Source: Toxoplasma gondii ME49 (taxonomy: Eukaryota > Apicomplexa > Conoidasida > Eucoccidiorida > Sarcocystidae). From it: 64,000 nucleotides of DNA. Below the pieces are notes generated by a model. The model was not told the origin of the DNA and made no database searches. It saw only the letters and a list, made by a program, of their open reading frames with translations. Shown piece by piece: positions 24,087 to 36,867 of this stretch. Each line of letters begins with the position of its first letter. The stretch's first letter is position 1. The position numbers and the translations under genes were made by a program. The DNA lies in contig NC_031478.1 in assembly GCF_000006565.2 (NCBI RefSeq), positions 3,181,127 to 3,245,126 of the forward strand. Reading direction: 5' to 3'.

Positions 24087-27000
24087 ATGGAGCTCCCGGA
24101 TCAGGCCGCCTACGGCCGTCAACTCGCGAAGCGCCGGCGCCTCTCCGCGTCTGAAGAAGAAGCCACCTTGGCGTCGAAAAACGATGGGAAGGAAGGCCTG
24201 CAAGAACCTGCAGGCGCCACTGCCGGACACTTGCTTCCAGCCGAAGAGCCTGGACAGTACACTCCCGAGCACACGGAGGGGAGACGAGAGTTTCGCAGGC
24301 ACCCCGTCGTCTTGCCTGGAGGCGGCAGGAAGGCCGCGTCCTACGGCCTGATCGCAGTTGGCGGCGGAGACTCTCTGCGGGCGTCGCGCCGAACGCGGTC
24401 GTCGGCGTCGATAGAGACTTCCGCGGAGGAAAAGGAGACGTACACGTCGCCGGAGCTCGGCCCCGGAGCCTCTTGGAGTGTCTCTACGGTCAAGGGCTCA
24501 AAGGGGCGAAGCGACGAGGAGGGCCGCGCCGGGAAGCGAGCCGGTGCCTGTGCGGCGCGAGACTCTGCTGCAGGCTCCCGGACGCTGGCGCAGGCGCACC
24601 GAGGCGCCGACGAGGAACGGATGCCGCCTCACAGCCCCGCCAGAGACGGAAGCCACCAGGTGTGCTGGGATAGTGACGCGCTGCCCTCGCCGTACGACTT
24701 GGGGCTCTCCGAAGCAGACGACGAGGAGGTCTCACCCCAGAAAGAGGCTCTGGCTGAGAAAAACGGCCTCGTCCTTTTCGCGGAACAGTCGCTCCAAGGC
24801 GTAGGCCTAGCGACTCTCACTGTGCCTTCCGGCGCTACCTCCAGCAAGGGCGCCTTCTCCGCGGGATCGCCGTTCTTGCCGGGCTCCGGCACGACCGCAT
24901 CGCCCCGTTCTCCGGTCCCGAGGGGCGACAAGAGCCTGGGCGACGGCTCGGTAGGTAGCGATGATGTTTCCGCAAAGGCCAGCCCCCACGCCCACCACAA
25001 CGTCACTGCAGGCGCCGACGCGAGTCAGAGCTCTGAAGACGCGTTTTTTCCAGCGGCTCCTCCGGGGGGGGTCCCCGGCACGTTGACGGTCGAAGACCTC
25101 CTCACGATGCCCGAGCGACGCCAGGATCCCGAAGCGGAGAAGGCCGCAAAGACAGACTTCGACTGCCTTGCTGCCCTGATTCAAGACGCTCTCGGAGAAG
25201 CTGGCGGCGCGGCTGGGCGCGTGGCTCCGAAGCGCAGATGCCGGACGCTTGGCGCGGGCTTCAACCCCACGCACTCTGCGCGCCCTGGCTCGGGATCTGT
25301 GGCGGGTCTCGAGGCCCCCGGGGCCTTGGGCAGAGAGTTGGATGCGCTTGTAGCCGGAGGTTCACCCGAGGAGAGCCGCGCAGATCTCGAACCGGACGGC
25401 CAGGCCGCGGGCGCCAGTTGGCAAGAGTCGCTTCACCTCCAGTACGACACACGTAACGGCGGCACCTACGAAGAAGACCTCGACAGCGCCTCGCTTTCGT
25501 TTCTTCTCGGCCACTCCGAAGGCTCTGAGAAAGGCCCCGCGCTGTCGGCGTCTGCAGGCGCCTCGACGGCTGCTTCTGTTTCCTCCTTTTTTCCTTCTGA
25601 GGCCGCGTGTGGCGTCTACGCGCCTGGACAGCACGGGCGACCTACGCAGAGCCAAGACCCTGCGAAGGAACGCCAGCGGCGCCTTGCACGAGATCGAGAG
25701 ACGCTGAATCTCTCTGCCCAGATCGCGGCGCGGTTCAAGAGCTGTCGTACCGAAGACGTCATGCGCCTCTTTCGCCGCTACCTCGCCGTCAGCTCCCGCC
25801 AGGTGCGCGACCCCGCGACTCTGGAGCGCGTCGTCGCTGCTTGTTGCTACATCTCGTCTCGCCAGGCGATGGATGGCCTCTCGCTGTCGGACATTTGCCA
25901 CGAAATGGATGCGAGCAACGGCCAAGACTTGTTCGCAGCGGGGTGCGAGGCGCGAGGGAAGAAGCTCGCAGACGGCGAAGGCATGGGGCGGGGCGAGAGT
26001 GATCGAGAGCGGGCGGGCGGCGCGCATGCGTCGATGCGCTGCAAGAGCTTGGGCAAGTGGGTGGTGAGGATTTGTCGAAAGCTCCAACTGCAGGCGCTTC
26101 CAGACAAGGACGACGACCCCGAAGAGCGAGCGAATCGCGTCCTGGCGCGTGTGAAGCAGCTCCTCATCGCGAAGATGGAAGAGGAAGAACAGCGAAGGCC
26201 GCAATTGGTCAACGCGTTCGTCCGGGCGACGCAGAGTGCTGTGGAGAAGCAGCGACTCAAGGCCGAGGGCGATCGAAGCGAGGCAGATTCTCTCGCGTCT
26301 CTGGAGTCCCTCCTCGGCGACGAAGCCCGGAGAGCTGACGCTCGTGCCGACGCAGAAGCCAGGCGCCAGACCCCCGCGGAGGCCCAACTCGGGGACTTCC
26401 TTGACGGACACCAGGGGGGCGAAAAGACTGGGCGAGTGTCTAGCGCAAGGATCAACGGCCGCGCCGCCGAGGCCTCGCCCGCACCGCCTGCTCCCCAAGG
26501 CTCAACTGCTCCGGCGGACTCGACGCCTGCCGCTGGAAGCGAAGAGAGACAGGCTCTGAACGCGATCGAGGAACTGCTCGCGCAAGTGACCGGAGGCTCC
26601 AATCTTGACTGCTTTGGGAGCGCCACTCTCGCCGCCGTTGATTCAGATCTGGCCTCCGGGACCTCCCATGTAGACAGAGAGTCTTGCGCCCGTCTCAGAC
26701 GCCTAGACAAGAGTGGAAGAGACGCCTTCGCCGCCGATGCTGACGGCCCAGAGAGGCCGACCGAAAACGAAGTCGAACCGGAGGCAAGGCCCGGGGCCGC
26801 TGGCGTCTTGGCCGAGGATGTAGACGAGGCCTCAATGGCTTTGACGCCTAACCCAGACGATCGTTCGAGCAGTGCATCTGGAGATGCGGCAGAGCCGGTA
26901 GCGAGCATCCGGCTGGAGCAGCGCGAAGAGAAGAACGGAGACGCTTCTGGACTCAGCTTAGACATCTGTCCCTCGCTGTTTGACCCCGTGGACATGCCCG

Positions 27001-30000
27001 CCCTGTCCGCCTCGTCAGAAGGCGACTCGGGCGACTCTTCGCCGTTCTCGCCGATCCTCACTTCTCTTCTCTCCGCGTCGCTGCCGCCTTCCGAGACGCT
27101 CGCCCAGGCAAAAGACATGCAACCGGCGGCGCGTCTGCAGCTGCAGCGATTCACATGGCTGCAAAAGATGCGCGCAGAGGCTCTGGAGAAACTGAAGAAG
27201 GAGAAGGAGGCTGTCTTTCGCGGGTTGGTTCTCCTTCAGCGCATCCTGCAACTCTTCTACGACGTCAAGCAGGGCGAGAGCGACGGAGAGCGAGAAGACG
27301 GCGAGGATGGGGAAGGCAAAAAGCGACAGAAAGGATGGACCGAAGAAGATCCTCTAGACAAACGCTGGGTAAGGAAGCTGAAGAGTCGTTTTTCCTCCAG
27401 GAAGGCTGCGTCGTTCACGGGGTTGCTGTGTCGGCTGCCTCTTCGCTACTCGAGTGCAATGCATGTGATCTGTGCCCAACGTTGGCTCGGACTTCGCTCC
27501 TCTCGACGATATGGCGTCCTTTCCGTTTTTTGATCATTTTTTTGTGTGGCTCTTGCGTTTTTCCCCCCTTCTCGCGGCCTGCTTTCTCATTCTGTCTCTG
27601 TTCGCTGCCGTGTGTCTCCAGCGCGCTCGCGGTCGTTGCGACGCTGTCTCCTTGGCTTCTCTCATCATCATCGTCTTCAAGTGGATGCAGGTGAGATAGG
27701 AATATGCTGCGTCGAGACAGACGCGCTTGCACTTTTCTCGAACGCGCTTCTCCCCGTACTCCTGGCCTCACACGACATGTCTCTCTCCATGTATTTATAT
27801 GCGTAGAGGGTCTGCGCATGCGGGCGCGATATATGTCTTTCTCTGTGCCTGTGCCTCGTGACGTGGTTGGCCATTGCATGCAAAGGCGCTCGTGGAGACG
27901 GTGGTGGCTCTTTGTTTGTTTGCCCAGATCCCCATCCCTCAGCGCATTGCTTTGGACGCTCTTCACGTCGACCGCAAGAGCGTGTACAAGCGTCGCCTGG
28001 AACAGATGCACATTCTGAAGACCCTGTTCGGGTGAGAGAACGCGGCCCTCAATAGTCGCCTTGTGACAGCAAAGGGAACGACAGCTCCACAGTTGTGCTC
28101 CACTCGCCCTCTATGCCTCCGCGTCAATGTACAGACATACATGTACCAATGTATACATGTTCTTCCTCGTGATCAACCGCCGTATCCTTAACCACACACC
28201 ATTCATGTAACGGTCTATGCATACCAATAGGCATATAAATATATATATATATACCTATATATATACATGTCCAGTCACAGGTGTATACGCATCTTTTTAG
28301 GTGGGTTTGACTGGTGGTTGTGTAGCGCTCTCAGACGCGGAGGACCTTCGCACGAACTGTTCAGTTTCGCTGTCGTGAATCGTTTCCCTGTTTGTCCAGA
28401 CACCTCCGGGGCATGGTGGAGAAGAAGGACGGGTCTTCGAGTTCGGCGCTCGCGGAGGAGCTGAAGGCTTCTCTGCCCCCGCACTTGGCTTCTCTGCTTC
28501 AGCAGGTGGTTGGGAACCCAGCGACGATGCAGCGGCTCCTGGCCCTGGCAGACGAGGAAGAAGAGCTAGGAAATTTTATTTCCTCTCAGTCTCTGGGTTC
28601 GGACGGCGAGTCAGGGAAGGCCTCCGCAGGACTCGGAGGGGTCCCGCCACCTGCGGCCGCGGCTTCACCCACACCTGTTAAGACATCGCAGGCTTCCTTC
28701 CACCCCCAGGCGCCTGCCGCGTCGTCGCCAGAGAGCTCTGCTCCTTCTGTGGCTGTGGAGCCTGAACAAGACGCCGCCTCGTCTTCATTCTTGGCGGCGA
28801 TTCTGGCGGAGGTCGCGGCGGAGAGGGAGGTGGGGGCTGTGAAGACCCGAGGGCCTGGCGACGCTGAAAGAACCGCTGCGGAGCTCGGCTTTCAGACTCG
28901 GAAGAAGAGAAGAGTGTCTGAGTTGAACGCTCAGCGATCACCAGACAATGGCCTCGGCTCCGATCTCTACGACGAAGACCGCGAGGCGAGCAGCGCGGTT
29001 CCGGTGGCCTCTCCCCTCGCGAATCTCTGCTCCTCGCTCTCTTCGTCGTCTCACAGGAATCCCTCTGAGATGGCAGCGGTCGCGAGTGTGGCGCCTTCGC
29101 CTCGAGCTGCGAGGCACCCGCGCGCGCCTGATGAGATGACTTTGCAGGGTCTAGCAGTCGGAAAGGATGCAGGGACCCCACGACAGGCCGGGGGCTATGC
29201 GGGGACATTCTTGCCCGGGGACGGCGACCGAGTGTCGGAGGGCGAGGACGGGAGAAGCGAGAGAGTTCGAGCGCGGTTTCTGGCAGAACGAGGCTCTATG
29301 GACGCTTCCTCGTCCTTCGCGCTGGGGTTCAGTCTCGCCGAGGCGCTCCTGCGTCACGGCTTCTGTCTCCCCTCGCCCTCAGACCCCCCCGCAGGCCTCG
29401 CCGACGCGCAGTTCGCTACTGGCGACCTGCTGCGGGACGGTGGGTCTTCTTCGGGAGAGAGAGCTCTGCGCATGCAACCTGAAGGCTTCTCGGCTACTCG
29501 CGGGAGCCGCCCCGCCGTAGCTCCAGGCCCCGCGGGTTTCGGAATACAGGCCGAGGCCGAGCACGAAGGTCGAGGCGATGTCAACTCGACCGACGTCATC
29601 TTCAGCAACCGCGCGACAAGAGACATCATCGCGAGTTTCTTGGCGAGCGCAAGTACTGAAGGCCACCCGGGGACTGCGTCGCTGACGGGGCGAGGCCTGG
29701 AGGACGGTCGGAGTCCGCGACTCCGCGGGCCTCTCGCCGCCGTCCCCAAGGCCGTTTCGCAGGCCGACCGCGGTCCCGGTCGCTTCAACCGCGGAGCGAG
29801 CGGCTCCTGTCGGCAACCGTCCTCGCGCTCCCCGCCTCTTCCGGTCTCGCCGTACCGGGGCAGGACCGGAGACTCCAGTCGGCAGCGCCCGCTGTCGCCG
29901 TCGTCGCTCTTCGCAGCTGCAGCCAGCATGGCTGGGGTCCTTCCAGGGCCGCTTCCAAGCTCGCGGTCTGCGGGCTCCAGCGCCCTGTCGCCGGGAGTCG

Positions 30001-30704
30001 AGCGTTCGCCCCGAGAGCGCGTGGCGGCGCAGGCACTCGAAGCGACTCGTCGTGGCGACGTCGATGACAGGAGTCTCCATCCCTCGTCTTCGGTGTCTGC
30101 GGTTCGGTCTCTCCTGCCAGCGGAGCCGGCGCTCGGTGGGGCGTCACCCTTCGCTTCCTCCGCGTTGGCGATGGGTCTTCCAGAGGCAGGGGCGTCTCAG
30201 GCAGGCGCGGACGCTCCGCTGGCCTCCCCTTCGATTGCTCTCGCGACGGTCGCCCACCTGAAAGCCGCGGAGAAAGCTCTTCTGGATTCGGTTCCCGATT
30301 CGGCTCGCGTCGTCTCCCTCCAGTTCGAGCGCACCCAGCAACGGTGGGTCTGCAAGTGGCAGCGCCACAAACCTGCGGGGGCGCCTGCGAATCGCAAGGA
30401 GCCTTGGCATCGTCGGTGCTTCTCCGTCATCAAGTACGGCTACGAGGGAGCACATGCACTCGCTGCGGCGGTCGCGAAGAAACTCCGGGACGGACGCCGC
30501 GCTCTGCTGCAGAAGCAGCGACGCTTGGAGGAGGAGGGCCTTGCGGAGGCGGAAGAGGCGCCGAGAGATGAGGAAGAAGTCGGAGACGCAGAGGACGAGG
30601 AGCCTCTCGGCGCGGCTGAGGAGGCCGAGGAGACCGTGAGCCCGCGCGTGGACGCTGGCGGAGACAGGAGCGCGAGCGGAAGCGCCGAGGCAGGGAAACA
30701 GTGA
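24087..30704 (+). CDS. AP2X-3: ApiAP2 transcription factor with a TFIIB/cyclin-like segment
   Basis: Predicted DNA-binding regulator of transcription, nuclear. Exons: 24087-27368, 27928-28031 and 28400-30704, phase-consistent, about 1,896 residues. The AP2 domain lies near the C-terminus at about 1764-1834: the pattern is RVVSLQFERTQQRWVCKWQR, then WHRRCFSVIKYGYEGAHALA, then a basic helix, as in Apicomplexan AP2 domains, followed by an acidic Glu-rich tail. A second segment at about 545-690 (RTEDVMRLFRRYL, then AACCYISSRQAMDGLSLSDI, then GKWVVRICRKLQL) has the helix pattern of one cyclin-like repeat of TFIIB/BRF. The remainder is low-complexity Ala/Ser/Glu/Gly. The start chosen is the ATG at 24087 (A at -3, G at +4). 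The frame is open upstream but without ATG as far as 23949. The symbol is given because I recall AP2X-3 as neighbour of the PP2A catalytic gene; treat the name as tentative and the AP2 call as firm. Confidence 0.85.
28228..28270. repeat. (TA)n microsatellite in AP2 intron 2
   Basis: TA-rich run with ccta interruptions in the intron between 28031 and 28400. Confidence 0.85.
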
Positions 30705-33700
30705 CTTTTCGATATTCTTGGACTCCGAGGAAAGTGGAGAAAGAGACTGCGCCCCGGTACAGGGGCAGACAAGTAGAGGAAACGCGCTTTTAGACAACAA
30801 CTGGCGAGATGGAAGAGACAGAGAGAAGTCAAGGGGGGAAGCGGGAAGAAAAAACGGAGGATAGGTGCCGAGCAAATGCAGATGGTTGGGCGTGAGGAGG
30901 CCGCGGCTGGAGAAAGGGGGAGACAGCAACGGATGTTGCTGTTGTTCTCTCGGGACAGCGAAGAGCAGACAGAAGCCTAGATGTCGATAGCCGGAAACCG
31001 AGCTGAAGTGCAAGAATTGTCTCCGACATGAGACGAGAAAATGGGGAACACATCCAAAGTGCATGTTCGCGTCACCACGTCGATTTTCAGAGTCCTGAGA
31101 ACCCCTAGGGTTGCTTTTATTTTTCCCCCTAGAGCCGCAATGTGGACTTCGGGGGAAAAACGTTTTAGGGGAGACAGGAAAAACTTCTGCTCTTCAGCGA
31201 AGGCGGTCAAGAGCGTGTCACGGAAACAGAAGTTAGTTCGCGTTTGGAGGGAGACCGACCTGCCTTCTCGTTCTATCTTGTGTAGCGGAATGGAGCTGCG
31301 AACTCATTTGGAGAATTCGTCCACTCTGTCTGCGCGACTGGGGGTACAGTCACAAGCATGCACAAATGGGCATGCTGATAAGTATCCATTCCTGTGGCTT
31401 TAGACTTTATCAGACTGTCCGCGTCCGTCCACCGTGTGCACCGCACCGAGAGGCGACGCGCTGTGTCGGCGTAACCACCGGGGTGTTTACCAGTGCTTCT
31501 GCATCTACATATATAAATATATATATATATATATAAATCTTATTTGCATTTAGATGCATGCATCGCTTGTGAATTTGTCCCGATTGGAAGGGGTGTCGTG
31601 CACGCAAAACGTCCTAGTGTGGACAAGGAAAACGTGACTAGGCGTTGTTCCACTGAATTGCGCCCGGGAGTTCTGACCACATTCAGTTGGTACACTGCAA
31701 TGCTTAGGGGCAGGGGAAGCAGCGTTTTGTGGGGGCCGTCGTCTTGTTTGTAGACAGTGTTTCGTTCATGTAAGGCTGGCGGACGCCTTCAATCGGCTTG
31801 TCAAGAATGGAGAAATGGCGGAAACGAAGGACGCAGCGCCTCTTAGGCGGACGGTAGCGTCTCGGCCTGTCCTATGTCTCACTTTGTTCTTTCAACCACG
31901 GCAACTCCGTGGAAAAACACCCTTTTTCGAAACGTCGAGTGTCCGTTGTCTGTCTGCAACTCTCCGTGGTGCCCCCACTGGGCCAGAACCAGTCAATCTA
32001 TAATTCAGTGCGTTCCGAAGGGTCGCGTCCACCACTTACCCCGCGGGAAAGTCCTCTCACACGCTAACAACTACTTCCAGTTTCATTGCGGTACTTTCCG
32101 GACATCGAACGCACAGTTGCAGGTAGAGGTCTTTACGTGGGCATGTGGCGATAAGCATGTAAATGTGCAAATCTATAAATATTTCTACAAAACCGCTGGG
32201 AGAACTGCGTTGGCGGACCTGAGCTGGCCTGCCGGCGTGACATCGTTTGCCAACAGTTTCAGGCCCTTCTGGAAATGCGTAATGCAAATGCCGTTGCCTT
32301 TAGGTTCAGAGCAACTTCGACTTCCAAAGATTCTCTCGCTGGAAATTTGACAACACCTTGCGTTCTTTTGAACGCTAACTTACTACAGCGCATGGGGGAC
32401 ATGAAAAGTCTTGTAACTCCGCCAAAACGACAGTCGCATGTCCTACACGTCTTCCCCATCACCTAATCCTGGCTAGCGAGGTTGACTGTAACTGACAACA
32501 CCCACTGCCACACAGTCGACAGAAAAGCGTAGATAGTTCAAGAACTCCGACAGGGGATGTGGAAGTGTCTGTGAAACTTTCGCTTGGAAATATTCAGTTA
32601 CCAACACACTGATGGGCACAAACGACGATTTGCGTTTGAAGAAAATGTAAATGTCCAGCTGACAACAATGCCTCTGGCGGGCAACAACTTTACGGAAGGA
32701 ACTCGATTCATGACGGTGAATCCTGAAGTAAAACAAGCCTGTCGGGTACTCCTAACTGCAAGTGCACATACGCACCGGTACGCTAGCATTTTAACACATT
32801 TGTATAGACGTGTATTATTCAAATGAATGAACGTTCTAGATTGCGGGGGTTCAGACTGACCGCGTCGTTCGGTGAGGGGTGAGAAGGGAACAGCGTCTGC
32901 CGTTTCACAAAGAACAGTGTGCAGTCTGGAGAGTTCTTGACTCTGCTGTTTGGTAGCCAGGGACAACAGGATCTCTGAAAAATGGCCATAAAGGAGGGCG
33001 GGTCACATGGTCTAACGACTCGTTGGCTCTTGAAGAAAGGTCCTATCCAGTGGCATTACTTGGCAGGTCCACAGTAGACCTGCAGATTTTTCTTAACGGA
33101 GAGTGTCAGGATCCGTCTCAAACTGTTCCTTCGCAGGGGAACGTGAGTATCCGACACAATCATGTGTTTCCAGCAGGCGCGTAAGGCTCTTGTGCGCTCT
33201 GCCACTTGGCTGGACAACAGTCTCGGTTGAACTCTGCGCTCTTATAGTAACAAGACAAGCCGGACTGTGACACTGAAAGAGACAGACGATGTCACTCGTC
33301 CGCAGCTGTTACCGCAGGCGAGACAGACGTGACAAACATCCAGCGACCTGTTTGATTTCTCACCCTTCGACAGAGATGCTTCTTTTTTGCATGACACGGT
33401 TCTTCTGTGTTCTGTACGCAAGTTCGCAACGTCGTCTGGGCGTTCCCAGCCCTCCGTCAGCGACTTCTGCGTAAAGACTGTTGATAAGATCCAACCACGC
33501 TTGAGAATACATGGTGTTTCTCGGGTGAGTCGACACGGAAAGATGCAAACTGTGTTAAAGCACGCCTGGCTTCCCTTGACGGTTGGGACGAAGCAGACGA
33601 CTTTTTCTATCCTGTTCTCGGTCCTGCAGCTGGGTTTCGACGCCCAGAGGACTGCAGAGTGTGGAGCTTCACACCCACCCACAAAAGTGCCTCTGTCTTG

Positions 33701-34500
33701 TGTAGCAGTGAAATGAGAAGTGATCGATTTCTTTCTGCGAGAAAACTACAGCCTCCAAGAATTCACAACTACAGACCGGATGCACAAGTCCGACACTTTC
33801 AGCTGTAGTAAAACGTCCACTAGGATGGTGTTGAGCCGTCACGAAGCGCTCGGTTGCCTGTATTTCTTACAGATGGCGTCCTTGTCACTGAGATGTAATA
33901 AGCATGTCCGTGTGTGGATGCTGACTTTTCTGTTCGGGCATGGCAGCTGATCGTCCCTGCAGGCCACATTCTTTTGCGTTGTTGCCTCTCAATCTGAGGG
34001 ATAACGGTTCGGGAGTCCAGATTGCCCTAATCGTCCTTATTATGCTAAGTGATGGTGTTCAGTTGGTTCTGTTGGTACAGCAATCGTCATCTTGACTATG
34101 CCCTGCTATTTCCACCATAGAAAACTTCGATCCGGTATGCACACACCTTGAAGATTCGACCTCGTCGCCGACCTTTCCCCTGCGGCTGAAGCGGACGCAA
34201 AGTATGGATACCGCTTTTAAAGTTGTCGTTCGCTCTCATGTGTCATGAGCCCCCTCCACAGCTAGATCGTTCTCAGAGTTTTGCCGTTTCCAGAGTGTGT
34301 ACTTCAATCTGAAAGTACACAATCTGGCCAGGAACTTTCTGTTCTGTCACAAGCAACGAGTCCTTTTGTGCTCCAGTAGACACGCAAATGGGATCAGATG
34401 CCCCTGTCGACTTGACTGTAAACAATGGAGGCGCGGTCCTGGAAAGATTCACTGCATGCATTCAGCACCGAAGGAGAGGCGATTTTATGCATTTCACCAG
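30705..34500. other. Intergenic, 3' side of the AP2 gene
   Basis: After the stop at 30704 there is GA-rich then mixed sequence with only short frames on both strands, none with a recognisable domain or splice-bounded continuation. A (TA)n run occurs near 31507-31540. It probably holds the AP2 3' UTR and spacer. Confidence 0.5.
31507..31540. repeat. (TA)n microsatellite
   Basis: Short TA-rich run downstream of the AP2 gene. Confidence 0.85.
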
Positions 34501-35586
34501 AGAGTCCTCTTCCCTTCCACCTGCCCGTGTCATCATTCCTTTTCGTCTTGCTGGCTGTTGACCGATCTCTCTCTTTTATTCACCTGAAGGTCCTCAGTGC
34601 AGGAGGTTCGAGCAACGGCCTTCTCAACTACCCTCCTGTTCGACGAAGCAGTTCTGTTTGAAAAGGCACTTCACAAGGCTTGGATTCACAAAACGCCGAC
34701 GCAAACACGGCGAATGTGGCCAGCAGAGGAGTCGCTGCTGTTCACTGCGTCGGCAACGATAGAAAATTCCTCCCCCCTCCTAAGGCAGAGCACCTCCGTG
34801 GTTTTCGCGAGTCGTTTTTCTTCGGCACCGGTCGCCCTTCTCCGTTCTGCACTTTCCACTGGCACACAGAGCACCTGGAAACGCATAAACTGGAGAGAGC
34901 GACAGCGACAGCGCGCTTCTTTCTTTCTCCGCAAGTGAAAATCTTTTCTCGCGCTGTGTCTCACACCGCGCGCGATGTGCGCAGCCGCGGCCTGATCAGC
35001 GTTTTCTCTCTCTGATTCTTCCTTCCCTGTTTTTCTGTTGCTTTCTCTCTGGGTCCTGGGTCTTTTGGTTGGAGGCTTTCTTCAGCAACGCCCTCTCAAT
35101 GCAGGAGAGCGCATGTAAAAGCGCCAAGATAGCGCCGCTTCCCGTCGGAACGAAGCCGACGAGTCGCTGCCCGACGACTGTCCGTAGTTTCCCTTTCTCC
35201 CCTTCGTTTCCCCGGTTCTTTTCCCCGGAAAACTCCGCTTTCTCCCCTTGACTTTTCTCAGAAGAACTCCGGAGTCCGCATGCGGCGCCCACGATCAGTC
35301 CCTGAATCCTACACCCTGGGGAACCGGTTTCGGAGCTCCCTGTCGGGGTGACACACACACTGCTTGTTTTCTCTTCTCTCCTTTCTCCCTGCTCGAAACT
35401 CTCTCTGTAATCCGCAAAGCAGAACGCAGACCCTTTTCGATTCTCGTAAGAGTCCTCTGCTTCTGCCCCTTCCTTGCCTCCGCGCGCTCGCAGCAAGCGC
35501 CCTCTGGCGGCTTCGTCTCCTTTTTGCTGCGCATCGCTGACGTCTTCTCCCTCCTCCCGCGGTCCAGTTCGCCTTCGCGGCCGACG

Positions 35587-35602
35587 CGTCTCACGCGTCT
35601 CT
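35587..35602 (-). promoter_or_regulatory. Pair of WGAGACG-type sites
   Basis: CGTCTCA at 35587-35593 and CGTCTCT at 35596-35602 read as TGAGACG and AGAGACG on the minus strand. WGAGACG is a motif reported as enriched in T. gondii promoters and acts in either orientation. The two copies start 9 bp apart and lie about 1.27 kb upstream of the PP2A start codon. The sequence match is certain; function is inferred. Confidence 0.4.
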
Positions 35603-35622
35603 TCGGCAATCGACAGAAACAC

Positions 35623-35670
35623 CGCGACTCTGTTGGAGGCTCTGGCCGCGACTCTGTTGGAGGCTCTGGC
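35623..35670. repeat. 24-bp tandem duplication upstream of PP2A
   Basis: Two perfect adjacent copies of a 24-bp unit beginning cgcgactctgttgg (35623-35646 and 35647-35670). Confidence 0.95.
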
Positions 35671-36867
35671 CGCAGCTTCCTGGCGTCTCGCTTCTCTACT
35701 TGCTTTCCAGCCGACAGGCACACAGACGCAGCCGTTTCTGTGGAAGGAGGGCGTTGCTCCGGCTGCGTCCAGGGTGCTGACATCTACAGACGGATCTGTT
35801 TCGGAGCATCAAGGCTTTCCGGGCGTTCTCGAACCTGTCGGCCGGTGCTCAGCAACCGTGTGGAGCGTATCGGGGGCTCTGTGGATCTGCTGACGGGAAG
35901 CTTCTTCAGGAGCCTCCCCAGTGCATGCGCGCCTCCATCCAAGTTTCCGTCTGACCTTTGCAACATTCGGGTGAGTCTCTAGGTCCTCAGGCTTGCATGC
36001 GAGAGAAATCGCATTCTCTCTGCTTCTGCTCTCCCTTGCGGAGGAACGCGCTGTCTCCGTTTTGTTTCTCTTCGTTGAAAGAAGGCGCTCGACTTCTGCG
36101 ACGAGACGGCTTCTCTTCAGATCCCTGGAGACATCCGAAAAACGGATTCGCCCCTCCGCAGAATCGCGTCTCGGGTGCCTCGTCCTGCAACGCAGAGCGG
36201 AGAAACTTGGCGCGTTGGTCGGCGCTCTGTCGAGGACGATACCTGCCCAGACAGAGGCCAGGACAGCGAGCCGGTGACTGAGAAGACGTCTGCTCGAAAA
36301 ATGCCGCCTTTGCGAACATGCGGCTTGTTTTTGTTTCTTGTGTCTTCGAGAAAGCCGATCTGTTCTCGCTCCCCTTCGCTCTCTCTCTCTTTCGCCATGA
36401 CGCGCGTGTGCTGAGACTTCCTCGTCCTCACGCGGCTGCTCACCGTCCTGCGGGAGTCCTGAAAGGCGGACAAAGAGAGACTTCACTTCCTCGGTCTTCT
36501 TCTTCCCAGTCTGCTTGCCTGATTCGTCGGAAGCGGAGAAGCGGCGCTGAAGTCTGTTCTGCTCTCACCCCCGGGCGAGTCGCCACACCTTCTTCCAGCT
36601 TCTTCTGAAGCGTTTTTCTCGAGGAGAAAGACATCCTTGCGTCTCGACAGTCCTGACAACTTCTTGGAGAGGTCTGGCGAACAAGGACCTGCCATCCAGT
36701 CTCCCCTTTCTCCTCCCTCTCCGCGTCGCTGGTGTCTCTTCCTCTCCTGCCTCTCTTGCCTCTCTTGCCTCTCCTTTCTCTCGTACCTACTCTCGTACCT
36801 TATTCTCGCCTTCCTCTCCTTTTTCTTCCACACACTCTGCCGTTTCTCCTTTCTTGTCACCTCCGCA

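Larger units (their letters stand above)
34501..36867 (+). promoter_or_regulatory. Pyrimidine-rich leader/promoter region of the PP2A gene
   Basis: From about 34.9 kb to the PP2A start codon the plus strand is dominated by C/T runs (for example the repeated tgcctctct near 36745-36775), the usual look of a long 5' leader in this genome. It contains a 24-bp tandem duplication (35623-35670) and a closely spaced pair of CGTCTC(A/T) sites (35587-35602). Open frames here are by-products of this composition. Confidence 0.5.

Noticed and set aside
25847..27154. Long minus-strand frame opposite the AP2 gene
   Set aside because: Antisense shadow; the plus-strand frame carries the cyclin-like segment and joins in phase to the AP2 exon.
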